In this document: in pieces, positions 25,564 through 36,512 of the stretch
Layout of the letters: each line of letters starts with the position of its first letter
Position numbering within the stretch: the stretch's first letter is position 1
Source: Ichthyophthirius multifiliis
Taxonomy: Eukaryota > Ciliophora > Oligohymenophorea > Hymenostomatida
Length of the DNA stretch: 64,000 bases
Direction: 5' to 3'
Assembly (NCBI RefSeq): GCF_000220395.1
Contig: NW_004086445.1
Location: 1 to 64,000 of the forward strand
Program-made: the position numbers and the translations under genes
Notes under the pieces: model-generated
Databases searched by the model: none
Told to the model about the DNA's origin: nothing
The model's input: the letters and a program-made list of their open reading frames with translations, nothing else

Positions 25564-25893
25564 TCATTTTTTTTAAAAGTATTCATTTTTTTTAAATTTA
25601 ATTATATTATAAAAATCTCTGTAACAAAGGCCTAAACCAAACAAAGGTGTACTAATTATTGGAAATACAAATAATCTACTTGGCTTTTATTTAACTAAAC
25701 AAGTTAAAATACCCGGAAGAACTCCGAATGCAAAGCCATATTTAAATGTAGCCGGCATTTTATATGATAATTTTCTGATTATGTTATCCCATTCTTATTA
25801 ATTGTCTATTTTTTATTAATTAACTAACTCTGGATGAAATTCTATCCTTTATTCATTATATTCTTCTAATTTATGGATTGTATTATCATTCAT
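25564..25893 (-). CDS. Small two-TM membrane protein, 109 aa
   Basis: A compact intact minus-strand frame, ATG 25891-25893 to TGA 25564. A polar, acidic N-terminus (HKLEEYNEQRIEFHPELVNQ) is followed by two hydrophobic Gly-containing segments, FKYGFAFGVLPGILTCLV and FVFPIISTPLFGLGLC, and a basic tail. The Gly-rich packed TM pair and size resemble small inner-membrane or respiratory accessory subunits of mitochondria, but that is a guess; no family is recognised. Its intact frame and higher G+C support a real gene. Confidence 0.7.
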
Positions 25894-26214
25894 TTTTTTA
25901 AATTAAAATATGTTATACTTTTTTTAATATTTTTTATATTATTTTTTTACTAAAATTATTTTTATTTTTTTATTAATATATTATATTATATTTATATTTA
26001 ATAATTAAAAAAATTTATTTTAATTAAATTTTATTTATTAAAAATACTATATCGATTTTTTTTTTTTTATTAAGTTTTTAAAAATAATTATACGAAAAAT
26101 AAAAAAATTCTATACAAGTGGCATATAAATAACTAAATAAACTATTAAAAGCTTTATCATAAACAAATTAACGACTTAATATATAGTTTTTAAAATTTTG
26201 CGATTATAATTTGT

Positions 26215-27263
26215 CAAAGGAACTTACATAATTAAAAATATGTGTTAAATACCACAAATTAATTAAGATATTAGATAATTTAAATTAGCCTTTAAATATT
26301 ATTCTCAGATTTAAAAAGAAATTTTAATCTTAATATTTTAATTTAAAATAATATTCCTTCTTTAAAACAATAAAAACAATAAATAAAAAAGGGTCTTAAT
26401 TCTTTCTAATAAAATTAAAATTTTACATGATATTATTTTTTTATTTTTTTGATTTTTTTTTTTCTACTTTAAACATTAATTTCGTTTATTTCCTTTACAT
26501 TTCAAATGGTTTTCTTAAACATTTTTTAATTTAATTTGTTGTTTTATTTAGGAAGAATGGAATATGACAAATTTTTGAAAATTAGTTTATCATATTTATA
26601 TTTAGAAAACCCTTTTTTTCTAACAAAAAATAAAATTTAAATATTTAAATTTCATTTACAAATATATTATGTAAAATAAAATTATTTATATTTTAAAAAA
26701 TCTATAATTAAATGATCTTATACATTGCATTTTTTTAAAAGTTCTAAATTTAACAAAGTTTTTCCTTAAAAGCAGGCTAGATATGATTTTTCAGAAAAAA
26801 ATCTAAGCATTCTTTTCATAAAAGATTAAATTCAATATATTGATTAAATCTAACTTTGACTTCTTATATTTATTTTAAACATTTTATTATAGATTTTTCT
26901 AATTTAGTTTGAAATTTTACATTTGGAAATTATTAATTAAATGAGAGAAAAAGAAATTGTTTAAGATTTCTAAATGAATTTCATTAGTTTTATTCTTATT
27001 CTACACATCTTCTAATACTAAGTAATATAAATATTATTTTTTTAATCTATTTAAAAATACACGAAAAAATTTAATTTTTTTTAGATTTTATTAAACTCGG
27101 ACGGAGATAATTAGTTTTCAAAATATAATTTTATACAAATTAAATATTAATAAAATACTTATCTGTTAGAATTATGATAAAAAGTAAAAAATATTTTAAT
27201 AAAATGAAATACTACTTAATTTTTATTTTATTTTTTGGAAAAAAGTTGGTTCAAAAATTACAT
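26215..27263 (-). CDS. Unrecognised minus-strand gene with frame breaks
   Basis: ATG at 27261-27263 opens MQFLNQLFSKKQNKNQVVFH and continues to NQLSPSEFNKIQKKLNFF. The frame changes near 27070 (A-run) to EDVQNKNKTNEIHLEILNNF and KSKLDLINILNLIFYEKNAQ. A 7-base T-run near 26800 shifts it to SEKSYLACFQGKTLLNLEL. Further pieces are FSKYKYDKLIFKNLSYSILP and LRKPFEMQRKQTKLMFKVEK down to about 26215. Lys/Asn/Leu-rich, with no recognised domain. Every break is at or next to a homopolymer. Either sequence error or a decaying gene. Confidence 0.4.
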
Positions 27264-27651
27264 AACTAATTGAAATTAAAAAAATAAAATAAAAAAATAT
27301 ATATATACATAGATATATATATATATATATATAAATATATATATATATAAAAAGATAAAAATTTAATATATATAAATATAATATTTCAAATATATAATTA
27401 AATTATGTTTAAAATTAAAAATAAAGTAAATTTTTTTTAATATATATATTTGATATTAATATTTTATATATTTTTATAAAGAAATTTATTTATTACATAG
27501 ATTATAAATTAATTAAAATAAATAATTATTTCTATTTTTTAAACAATCTTCTTAGTCTATTTATATTTGTTTAACTTTTATATTCTTTAAATAATAATAA
27601 CATCAAATAAATATATTATAAATTCACTACTCATTAATATTTTAAACAAAA
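27264..27651. other. Spacer with (TA)n
   Basis: About 390 bp between two minus-strand genes. It contains (TA)n at about 27299-27349 and is otherwise A/T homopolymers. Confidence 0.5.
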
Positions 27652-29774
27652 TCAGGTTTTTATTATTAATCTAATTATAAAACAAAATTTAATTAATCTA
27701 AAAATTATTATTTATGTTAGGATTTATTTTTTATAATTTATCCTTAAAGAATTATTAGATTTACTATATTTAAAAATATTATCATTTATATCGTTTTACA
27801 TATTTTTCTTTATTATATTAATATTCCTTTTATTTTTTTATTATGAATTATTATTAGGATATAATTTATTAAAAAATAAAAAAGATTATTATTAAAGAAA
27901 ATCAAAATAACATTATTAATTCAACTAATTAAAATATTAACTTTAATAATAATTTTATTTTAATAATTCGAATTAATCTAAATAATTATTCATTTAATAA
28001 TTATCTTGATGATTAATATTTTAATCTAATTACTTTTAATTATTAGTAATGTAATCTTATAAAATTTATATTATTATATTCATTTAAATATTTAATCTTG
28101 CTTAGTCTTCATTAACTAGTAAAAGTTAAATAATATATGTTTAATAATAAGTATTTTTGTTACTGAAATTATTTGATGAAACCTCAAGTATTATTTAAGA
28201 ATTTTAATCAGTATTTGAATATATAGTTATATTCTCATTTTATTATTGACTTGTTCCTTCATTATATATTATAGAAAAGTTAACAAATTATTCAAACATT
28301 TATTCGAATTTTTTTATTTATTTGGAAAATAAATTATTTTTATAATTTCTTTTATGTAATTCAGATTAGACATGCTTTTAATTATTTTTTAAAAATATAT
28401 TATTATATTTTCTTTATTTTTATTATTATTACAAAATTATAATCTGTAAACTTTTAATTACATAAACTACAATAGTTATTTTCACTTTCTGGAATTATTC
28501 CTATCTATATATTATAAAAGTTAAAGTTAATTAATAGTTTAATATTAGTAGCCAAAAATAAATTATTTTATATAATTAAAAAATAAATTATATTTTTTTT
28601 TTCTTTTTATATAATTATAATTATTAATTACTATTGTAGCTTTATTTTTGAATTCTTTAATTTTTTCAAATGATCATTTAAGTACCTTTATTCGTTTTTT
28701 TGATAATCTGCCTTTAACATTTTTTAAATTTTAATATTAAATTTATAGAAATTAAATTGTTAACATAATCGATTTAAAGCATAAAGCCAGGCATATAAGG
28801 TTTAAAATCAATATTTATTTTAGGAATAATGCTTATGTATCTTATTTTTATGTTAATAATAAATTATAATTAAATGAAAAATGTACCCTTATATAGTTTA
28901 AATAGGTTCATAGTTAACTGTAATTTATTACTTATAGTAACATTTAGTACTATCTGATTTGATTATAAAAAAATATTAATTATTAGCATTTATATCTTCA
29001 TTTTGTCTTTATTTTATTAGTAATAAAATTATATTCATTTTTAATATTTTTTTTTTTTTGTGAAGTTAATTACATTGATTTTTGTAAATTTAGAAAACTT
29101 TTTTTATTTTTAGAACCTTTTGGTCTTCCTTTTCTTTTTTAACAAGATTAATTTATTAATTATTTCATTTTATTTTATTATAACTATTTTTTATAAAAAA
29201 AAAAAAAATTAATAATGTCAAGCTTATTTTTAAAATATATTTGATATTTGTTTTATTTTATTATTATGATTAATTTCAATTTACATTATAAATGTCTTTG
29301 TTATTTGAAGTTTTTTAAAGTTTTAATTATTAATTTTTTTTTTTTTTGATTAAATTTATTTTTTATTTTTTTTAGTTTTAAGAAATAAGGATAAGTAAAA
29401 AATAAATAAAAATATAATGATAATAAAATTATATATACTAATTTTTTGAAATGAAGAAAATATTTTAAATTAATATATTTTGTAATAGAAAAGATATTGA
29501 TATTAATATAATTCTTAATTTCTTTATCTTTTTTTATTTTGGGTTTATTTATTTAAATTATTTGTATTATAACTTGCTTGAAATAATAATATCTTTATTA
29601 GACCTTTTAAAAATTTAAATATATAACTTTTATAATCTCATTTATAATAATAGTAATAAATATTTTTTTGTTTTATATAAAATTATATAAAAAATTAATT
29701 ATAAACATTTTTTTATTTACTTGATAACTGAAAAAAGCACCAAAAATTGCCAAATTAATTATATTTTAAAACAT
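27652..29774 (-). CDS. Dbf4-type zinc-finger protein (DDK regulatory subunit-like)
   Basis: Dbf4 activates Cdc7 kinase to fire replication origins, and its hallmark is a C-x2-C-x9-H-x5-H zinc finger. On the minus strand, exons joined across a 58-bp intron (28375-28432) give YCSLCNQKFTDYNF then HVQSELHKRNYKNN. The spacing is exactly C-x2-C-x9-H-x5-H, with the conserved aromatic, Asp and Ser. Upstream lies an AT-hook-like KRKGRPKGSKNKK (29101-29140), as found in many DNA-binding proteins. A possible start is ATG 29772-29774, before NLAIFGAFFSYQ. The C-terminal half is Gln/Asn-rich (DQARLNIQMNIIIQILQDYI) and ends at TGA 27652. A BRCT (motif N) and motif M could not be identified with confidence, and several frame changes are needed in the 5' half. 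The zinc finger is firm; the full Dbf4 assignment is inference. Confidence 0.55.
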
Positions 29775-30667
29775 TATGTTTAAAATTTATTTTGATTTTT
29801 AAATTCTTAAAGAGTTAATAAAATAAATTTATAAATATTTTTTTAGTTAGATTTATATACAAAAATGAAAATAATTTTTTTTATTTTTTTAAAAATATAA
29901 ATTTGAAAAAAAATAATTGTTAATAATAATTTTATGTTTTAACTTTTTGACATTTAAAATTAAAAAATTTAGAAATAATTATATATTGTTTGCTTATATT
30001 TTTTTATTTTTTTAAAAAACTCAATCAAAATAAAAAAAGGCGAAAAAATATGGATATTAGTCTTTTTTTTTTTGATTGAGTTTTTTTAAAAAAAAATAAA
30101 GAAAAAATAGAAAAATTCTTTAAAAAAAATAAAATTACCTAGTATAATATATGTGAATGTTTTGATTAAATATAATTTATGTATAAGGATTAATATTTCT
30201 TTTATATATTTAATTGATAAATTTAGATATTAAAATTATAATAAATAATTTAATTCTTTATTAATATTAACTTATTGAAATATGCAAAATATATTCGCGC
30301 TAAATTTATAGAAAAAGAATTTATCTTATGTTAATTTATAATTATTTTATAATTATTATAGTTTTAAATTAATAAATATAATCAATTACTTAAATTTGCA
30401 TATTAAATATTTTTATTAAAAAAAATTGATATAAAATATTAAAAAAGTTTACCTCTTTTTATAAATAAATCTATATAAAAATTATAATAATAAGGTAAGT
30501 AAATATTCAAGATTTTTTTATTTTTATTTTTAGAAATAATTATTAAATTTTAAAACGATAATAAAGAAAAATTTTATTAAAGATAATTAATTAAAATTTA
30601 TTTTATATATAAATATTTTTTTTATTTAAATTACTTTTTATATATATATAATACATATTTTTTATTT
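29775..30667. other. Spacer with large inverted repeat
   Basis: AT-rich DNA upstream of the Dbf4-like gene and downstream of the Q/N-rich gene. It holds the inverted repeat at 30007-30098. Minus-strand Lys/Ile-rich readings exist but are not convincing. Confidence 0.45.
30007..30098. repeat. Inverted repeat, ~25-bp arms
   Basis: The left arm 30007-30030 contains AAAAAACTCAATCAAAA. The right arm 30070-30098 contains TTTTGATTGAGTTTTTTT and its A-run. The arms are near-perfect complements around a ~38-nt loop containing GGCG and GGATATTAG. It can form a long hairpin and may be a bidirectional 3'-end signal or a miniature-element relic. Confidence 0.8.
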
Positions 30668-31015
30668 TCAAGATACATTTTTATTTTATAATGGTTAAAA
30701 TACTGAAATTATCAGTTTTTTATTACTAACATTATCATAAATATTTGTTTAACTTATTAGTTTTAAATTTGTATTTTAAGAAGAACTTCTTTTTTCAATT
30801 TCAACTTCTTATTATATTTAATTATTTTAGCATTTTTTATCTATTTAATATTTTAAATATTTGTTTGATATATTTTAATTTATCTCGCTTTCTAGATAAC
30901 CCATAATAGATTATTTACTTATTTATAATAAATTCTAATATTTTTATTTATTATGATAAACAATTTAATATATATATTTTATTTTTTTTATATATATATG
31001 AAAAAAATATATATT

Positions 31016-31053
<38 letters not shown>

Positions 31054-32509
31054 TATATATATATTTAAATTTGATACTTAATTTTTTGAATTTAAATAAT
31101 GATTATCCCTACTGTTTAGACTTTAATAATTGTTTTATATTTTTTTCATAATATTTTATTCTTAATATTTTCCTTATTGTTTATATTATTAGATTTTATA
31201 TACTTAATTTAATTATTTTTGTATTTAAGGGTTTCTTCTTTTTGTATATTTTTAAATTTATAAAAAAAAATTATATTTTTTATACTTTAAAGTTGGTCCT
31301 ATTTCTTTAATCTAATTATTTATTATATTATAATTATTTAAAGATTAAAAAGATTAATTTTGACTTAATTTTTTTTATTTTTTATCAGGATTATTTCGCT
31401 ATATAATTATATATAATTATTAATATATAATTAAAGTTAACTATTTTTACATTTGAAATTTTAATTTATGAGATATTGTCATTTGTTTAAAAATTAATTG
31501 ATTTATTAATATTATCGAAATTGTTTATACTTAATTATTAAATACTTTAGATTTAAGTTAAATTATCTTATTTACTAAATATATAAATATTTTAATACAT
31601 ATTTATTTATTTTAAAAAAAGTATAAAATATATTATATATTACATTTTTTTATTAGATATTTCATTAAATGTACTTGGTTTTTATAAAAAATTAACTTTT
31701 TGCTAAGGATTTTTTTGTTTATTTTTATATTTTATTTAATTTTCAATTAATTTGCTTTGTTATTATTTATTTTTATTTAAACTTATAGAACTTGCTATAT
31801 TATAATAATTTTTTTAATCTTTTTAATCATTTTCAGGTTTATTTTTATTAGATTAGACATTACTTTAAATAATATTTGTTTATGTTTATAAATATTAAGG
31901 ATTAGAAATGCATTAATTAAATTAGATTTATAAGTTTTATTATTTATCTAAATGGAATTTTAGTTAAATTTCAGAATTATTTTAATTTTAAAATAACTGT
32001 TATTTTTTGTCTAAATCAGGAATTTGAATTTCAGATAATTTTTATTAGTCAGTATTTTTAAAATTAATTTAAAAACCTATTTCTTATTTCGAATCGTTTG
32101 TTTAATTAAAATAATTTTAATTTGAAATAAGATCGTGGGTTTTTGCCTTTTTATATGAAAATGAAATATTTGGATTTTTATTAGTGATATAATTATATTC
32201 TTCTTCCTATTAATTTTAAACTATTTAATTATTTTCTATAAAATTTATTTCTAATTTTTCAATATTAGATCGGCTTGTTTTATACATAAAGCTTTCTTAT
32301 TCTTAATTAATTGTATTTATTAGTAAACTTTCTTATGTATTATTATTTATATTTTTTATTATTAATGATTCGCTTTTACTTTTTTCGTTTGTTTATGTAT
32401 ATATTTTAGACATTTTAGATAATCCCATAAAGCGTTTATTATTTGATTTGAAAGGATTTTCAATATATTACTACTTTTTTTATATATATTTATAAAAAAA
32501 TTATTACAT
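30668..32509 (-). CDS. Gln/Asn-rich protein, four exons, unrecognised
   Basis: The start ATG 32507-32509 is preceded in frame by TGA. The first exon reads FKSNNKRFMGLSKMSKIYTQ, ESFMYKTSRSNIEKLEINFI, YKKAKTHDLISNQNYF and LSEIQIPDLDKKQQLFQ down to about 31640. Plausible GT...AG introns lie near 31568-31636, 31398-31440 and 30950-31075 (the last TA-rich). Later exons read KEIGPTLKYKKYNFFLQ, then IMGYLESEINQNISNKYL and EVEIEKRSSSQNTNLKLI, ending at TGA 30668. About 500 aa, with polyQ/N-like composition from TAA/TAG codons. It is probably disordered, and no domain is recognised. No frame break was needed. Confidence 0.6.
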
Positions 32510-32653
32510 TTTCTAAAAAAATCTATTTTTTCATTATTTTTATTTTTATTTTTTTTAGTAAAATATTTGTAAAATCTATTAATTGTTATTTTATATATTA
32601 AAATTTATAAAAATAAATGATTAATATATAAAAATAAATATTATTCTTTTTTT

Positions 32654-33167
32654 TCATTAATATTAGTTCAGGTTTTTTAGTTTTGCTTTAAATATATTTT
32701 CAATAATTTTAATCATATCTACATAATCTTATTCCCTACTAATATCCAAATCTATTATTTTTAATTTTTTTTGTATATTAAGTATAATAAAAGATGTTCA
32801 TGTTCCAAAACTAAATTAAAGTAAACAATAACTGATGAATATTTTATTTAGAAAATGTCCTATTAAGACAGCATTTATTTGTGTTCTTATCTAAAGCTTT
32901 CCATATAATTCAATCTAATTCAGTTTATTAAATTAATTAAATTTTCAAAAGAAATATATTTCAACTTTACATAGTTTTTGGATTTATTCTTTAAAAAAAA
33001 AAATTAATTACTTCAATTTAAAAATCGAAATGTAAAGAATTTATACTTAAACCTTTTTCCAATAAATATAAAGACTTTCATATTAAAACATTACTGTATT
33101 AATAAAAGTGTGATAATTTTCGATTCACCTTTTACATTTATATAATCAATAAAATTTACTAATAATT
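32654..33167 (-). CDS. Coding block, frame breaks, unrecognised
   Basis: Minus-strand readings DYINVKGESKIITLLLIQQC, then YESLYIYWKKVQVQILYISI, then YVKLKYISFENLINLIN, then LNYMESFRQEHKQMLSQQDI and finally IIDLDISREQDYVDMIKIIE, stopping at TGA 32654. Breaks lie near 33060, 32990 and 32880, and at the 8-A run near 32775, where nine would keep frame; T-rich/A-rich introns may explain some. It may belong to the same gene as 33168-33602. No domain is recognised. Confidence 0.4.
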
Positions 33168-33602
33168 TCAAACTTTATGTGTTTATTCTTCATTAGATTA
33201 TGTAACTGAAGGGTATTTGCTTGGAATTTTCTCAATAAATTTAGTTTATTTAGTAAGATCTTTAAAATTAACTTTATATATTTCTATTATTGTTTACTAA
33301 TCTTTGGTTACTACTTTCCTGAAATTTTATAATTATATTATTTTTATTAATTAGTGTTTTCTTGCATCTAAATCATCATTAATTTTAAAAAGTCTAATTA
33401 CTTTTTAGTCTTTAGCTAAATTTTTAATAGTATTTTTTATTTTTTATATATCTAAATGTTTTTGGCTTTTATGATTAATTTGTTATGAGTTAGTTATTTA
33501 TTAGTTTTTATGATTTAATAAACTACAAAACATATATTAGATTTGAAAATTTACAAATATTAATTTTAGGAAGAATTCTAAATATAAGAATTTCTTTAAC
33601 AT
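33168..33602 (-). CDS. Unrecognised 144-aa protein
   Basis: An intact minus-strand frame from ATG 33600-33602 to TGA 33168, directly after the TGA of another frame. The N-terminus is hydrophobic (MLKKFLYLEFFLKLIFVNFQ, a possible signal or anchor). The rest is charged: KDQKVIRLFKINDDLDARKH, TIIEIYKVNFKDLTKQTKF, and the end PSVTQSNEEQTHKV. It lies just 87 bp downstream of the pseudokinase stop. No family is recognised. Confidence 0.5.
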
Positions 33603-33689
33603 TTGAATTTCATTAATGTGTTTATATATTATTGTGGTTTTTTTTACATTTTTTGTTTATATTATTAACTTATAGATTGTTTGATTTTT

Positions 33690-34997
33690 TCAATTAATTT
33701 TGTTAATAATAAAATAAATATTAAAAATAATAACAAAAATCATATAAAAAATAAAAAAAATACAATCTTATTTTTTATTCACAAAAATAATTTTGTTATT
33801 TGATTTATTTAAATTTTATGAAGAATCTTAAGAAAATAGAATATCTGAAAAATTTAGAGTTTAAGGATTTTTTTTCGAAAGCCATTTACTTAAACTATCA
33901 ATATTTACTAAATTATTTTAATATATAACTTCTTTTTTATTTAATACTATATTTTAAATTGCAAAAATACTATTATTTGAATATTAGCTTTATGTTTAAG
34001 AAAATTTAGATTTTTCTTCCTAAATTTATTTTTGTATGATTATTTATGAGGATATTTTTTTTTTTTCTAAAATATTTTCTTATTAAAACACATAATCTAT
34101 TTATTCTTTTAAAATTATAAAATCTGGTCTAAAAAAAGGGTCTTTTTTAAGCATAAATTTTAATATTTTAAAAATTTTATTATCATATTTTTATTTTATT
34201 TTTTTAAGAATTTTTTATAATTCTTTTTCGAATTTTTTATTTTTGGTTAAAAAAATTCTCTTTTCAATTAAATTTTCGTCTTATATACACATTTTAAAGG
34301 CACATAAACCAATGCTATAAACATCACTTTTATATTTATTAAAATGGATATTATTTTCATGTTTTAGCAAATACTTTAGGATTTCAGGAGATTTAAAATT
34401 TAAGTCCGCTTCTTCTGGGTTTATCTGTGATTCTATGGTCTTGTTATCAATATTTGATATGCTTTAGAAATTGCCAAGGATGAATTAGTCATCTTTTATG
34501 TATATATTTCGTAAATTTATATTTCCATGACATATATGTTGCGTTTTTTGTAGATATTCTAATATTTAAGACATTTGCTATAACATTTATTTTATTTAAT
34601 CAGAAGATATATCTGTTTAATGTTTATAATTTATGTATGTTTCTAAGTTTTCTTCTAAAAATTCTGATATTATTGCTATTTGAAATTCTTAGTATGGTAT
34701 TTCAGTTAGTATTAATGATGAAAATCCTAGTATTTTTTAAATGTTTGGGTGATTAAATTACTTTAAATATTATAATAATTAAAGTTTCCTGAAAATTTCT
34801 GATTTTTGGAAATTTTAGGGCATTTTCAATAATTTTAATGTTATTACAATTTTCGATTATAAAAAGTTTTGTTATAAAATAAATGTTGATTTTTCTTTTA
34901 TAAATTATATGATTTATATGTTTGATGATTTTAAACTATAAAAATCCAAATTTTCTAAAGGAGATTCTTTGTATATTTATTCATAAAAATTAAACAT
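33690..34997 (-). CDS. Protein kinase-like protein, probable pseudokinase
   Basis: An intact 435-aa minus-strand frame, ATG 34995-34997 to TGA 33690. The C-lobe has kinase landmarks: ISEFLEENLETYINY (hinge), a catalytic-loop position reading CHGNINLRNIYI, then FILGNFQ, FKSPEILKYL (APE region) and YKSDVYSIGLCAF (subdomain IX). The catalytic Asp of HRD is Asn (HGN) and the DFG Asp is also lost (GNF). No Gly-rich loop is visible, though KIVITLKLLK resembles the VAVK strand. All this predicts a catalytically dead kinase acting as a scaffold or regulator. The ~130-residue C-terminal tail is Ser/Asn/Gln-rich and ends hydrophobic. Downstream of it on the same strand are unknown genes. Confidence 0.8.
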
Positions 34998-35063
34998 GTT
35001 TTTTTTTTATTGTATTATTAATATATTAAATTTTTTATTTTTTAGGTAAATTTATGTAATATA

Positions 35064-35122
<59 letters not shown>

Positions 35123-35156
35123 TATATAATAATAAAATAAAAATTATAAGTTATTG
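34998..35156. promoter_or_regulatory. Short divergent intergenic region with (TA)n
   Basis: Only 159 bp separate the start codons of the pseudokinase (-) and RPC9 (+), so both promoters must lie here. The centre is a ~48-bp (TA)n tract (about 35069-35116) that could serve as a nucleosome-free or TATA-like element. The function is inferred from position only. Confidence 0.5.
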
Positions 35157-35691
35157 ATGATATCTTCGTAATTTTTTATTTTTAATATATAAAACAAATC
35201 TTTATTGGAAAAATACGAATTTAATTGATTTATTTTTAAAAAAGGGAAGAAAATAAAATTAAATTAACAAATTAAGAGGCTCTACTTGTATTAGAAAATG
35301 CATTAAATATTTAAAATAAAGATAATTTTGTATCATAATAAAATATAGAAAAATAGAAAATGGTTTTTATTTTTTATAAATTTAATTAAATATAAAAATA
35401 TTAGTTATTGGAATTTCTGTAATAATATCCAAAATATGATAATGAAAAAGTTAAAATCTACAAAAAAAATTATAAAATTTTTAGCTATTAAATAATTTTG
35501 ATATTATACAATTAATAAATAATATTCCAACAAAAGAAATTGATGTTTACATAGTTTAACAATTTTATATAAAAAAAAAAAAAAAATTATATATAATATT
35601 ATTTTAGCTTGTTGATAATTGTGAATAAAAGTTAAACGAAAAAGATATTTAAGAAATAATTGAAATGGGGAAAAAAATTAATATTTAATGA
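35157..35691 (+). CDS. RPC9: RNA polymerase III subunit RPC9/CRCP (Rpb4 family)
   Basis: RPC9 pairs with RPC8 to form the stalk of RNA polymerase III. Five exons keep frame: 35157-35167 (an 11-nt first exon, ATGATATCTTC), 35245-35362, 35405 to about 35450, about 35486-35547, and 35608-35691. Joined, the N-terminus reads MISSEENKIKLTNQEALLVL, matching the LSNYEVFQLL start of the family. The C-terminus FDIIQLINNIPTKEIDVYI then LVDNCEQKLNEKDIQEIIEM aligns without gaps to the HRDC-like helices of CRCP. The size (about 110-120 aa) is close to yeast Rpc17. Introns are 40-80 bp and T/A-run-rich. The middle exon boundary is the least certain. Confidence 0.75.
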
Positions 35692-35885
35692 AATAAGACA
35701 AAAAAAATGTATTGAGAAAAAAAAAAAAAAAGATATAATAAAATAATTTTTTTTTATTAAAAACTTAATAATAAATTTTTTATAAAAATAAAATAAAAAG
35801 TATTTGTAAAAATCGTTTATATTTTTTTTTTTTTTTATTTTTAATAAGTTTTTGTTTATATAATTTATAAAATTAATTATTTTTA
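35692..35885. other. Short spacer
   Basis: About 190 bp of A/T homopolymers between two plus-strand genes, with a T16 run near 35822. No separate feature. Confidence 0.5.
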
Positions 35886-36512
35886 ATGGTTAAAGTCTTT
35901 TTTATATTTAAAATAATATACAGAAGTTTAGCTTTAAAATAAACAATTAGAATAATACCAACAGTAATAAATTATTATTAACAAAATGAGAGATCAAAAC
36001 AGGGAATTTTTAATTTTTTTGGTATTCCGGTAAAACATAGTTGCCATTATAATCCATATAAATTTCCTTGGGCAAATATAAGGATATATAATTATAAAGA
36101 TAAAGGATTAAAAGGATTTTGTAAATATAATTTAAATTAATTTCTAAAAAAAATATTTACTATTATTTAAGAATACGATGGATATTTATATGTAGTGAAA
36201 AGTAGTGATGATTAAAATTATAATGGAGTTGTAGTAAATAAAAAGAATATACATTTTTTAAATAAATAAATTATAAAATAATTTATCCAAGAATTCTATT
36301 TAAGTTGCTATAGATAATAAACTAATTAATAATATTGACTGGAATGATATTGTCTCTGTTGTAAGTTAATATGAACCTGATAATGATGATAGTTCATCAA
36401 ATTTGTAACTAAATATAAGAAAATATAGTTTATATTAAGTTTATTTAAATTTTAAAGTTCTGAAAGCGTGGCATTAGAATGGGAAAACGATTCTGAATTT
36501 TGTGAAAATTGA
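35886..36512 (+). CDS. Unrecognised ~170-aa protein, three exons
   Basis: Exons 35886-36233, 36292-36404 and 36458-36512 are joined by two introns (58 and 53 bp) that keep frame. The N-terminus is hydrophobic/basic (MVKVFFIFKIIYRSLALK). The core reads FNFFGIPVKHSCHYNPYKF, PWANIRIYNYKDKGLKGF and IQEYDGYLYVVKSSD. The last exons read DNKLINNIDWNDIVSVVS and SESVALEWENDSEFCEN before TGA. The acidic C-terminus and conserved-looking His/Cys/Trp core suggest a folded protein, but I do not recognise it. A later start is possible, because the first 30 codons are less protein-like. Confidence 0.6.

Noticed and set aside
27652-34997. Dbf4-like gene and kinase-like gene as a linked Dbf4-Cdc7 pair
   Set aside because: The kinase-like protein lacks catalytic residues and two other genes lie between; proximity in a eukaryotic genome is not evidence of a complex.
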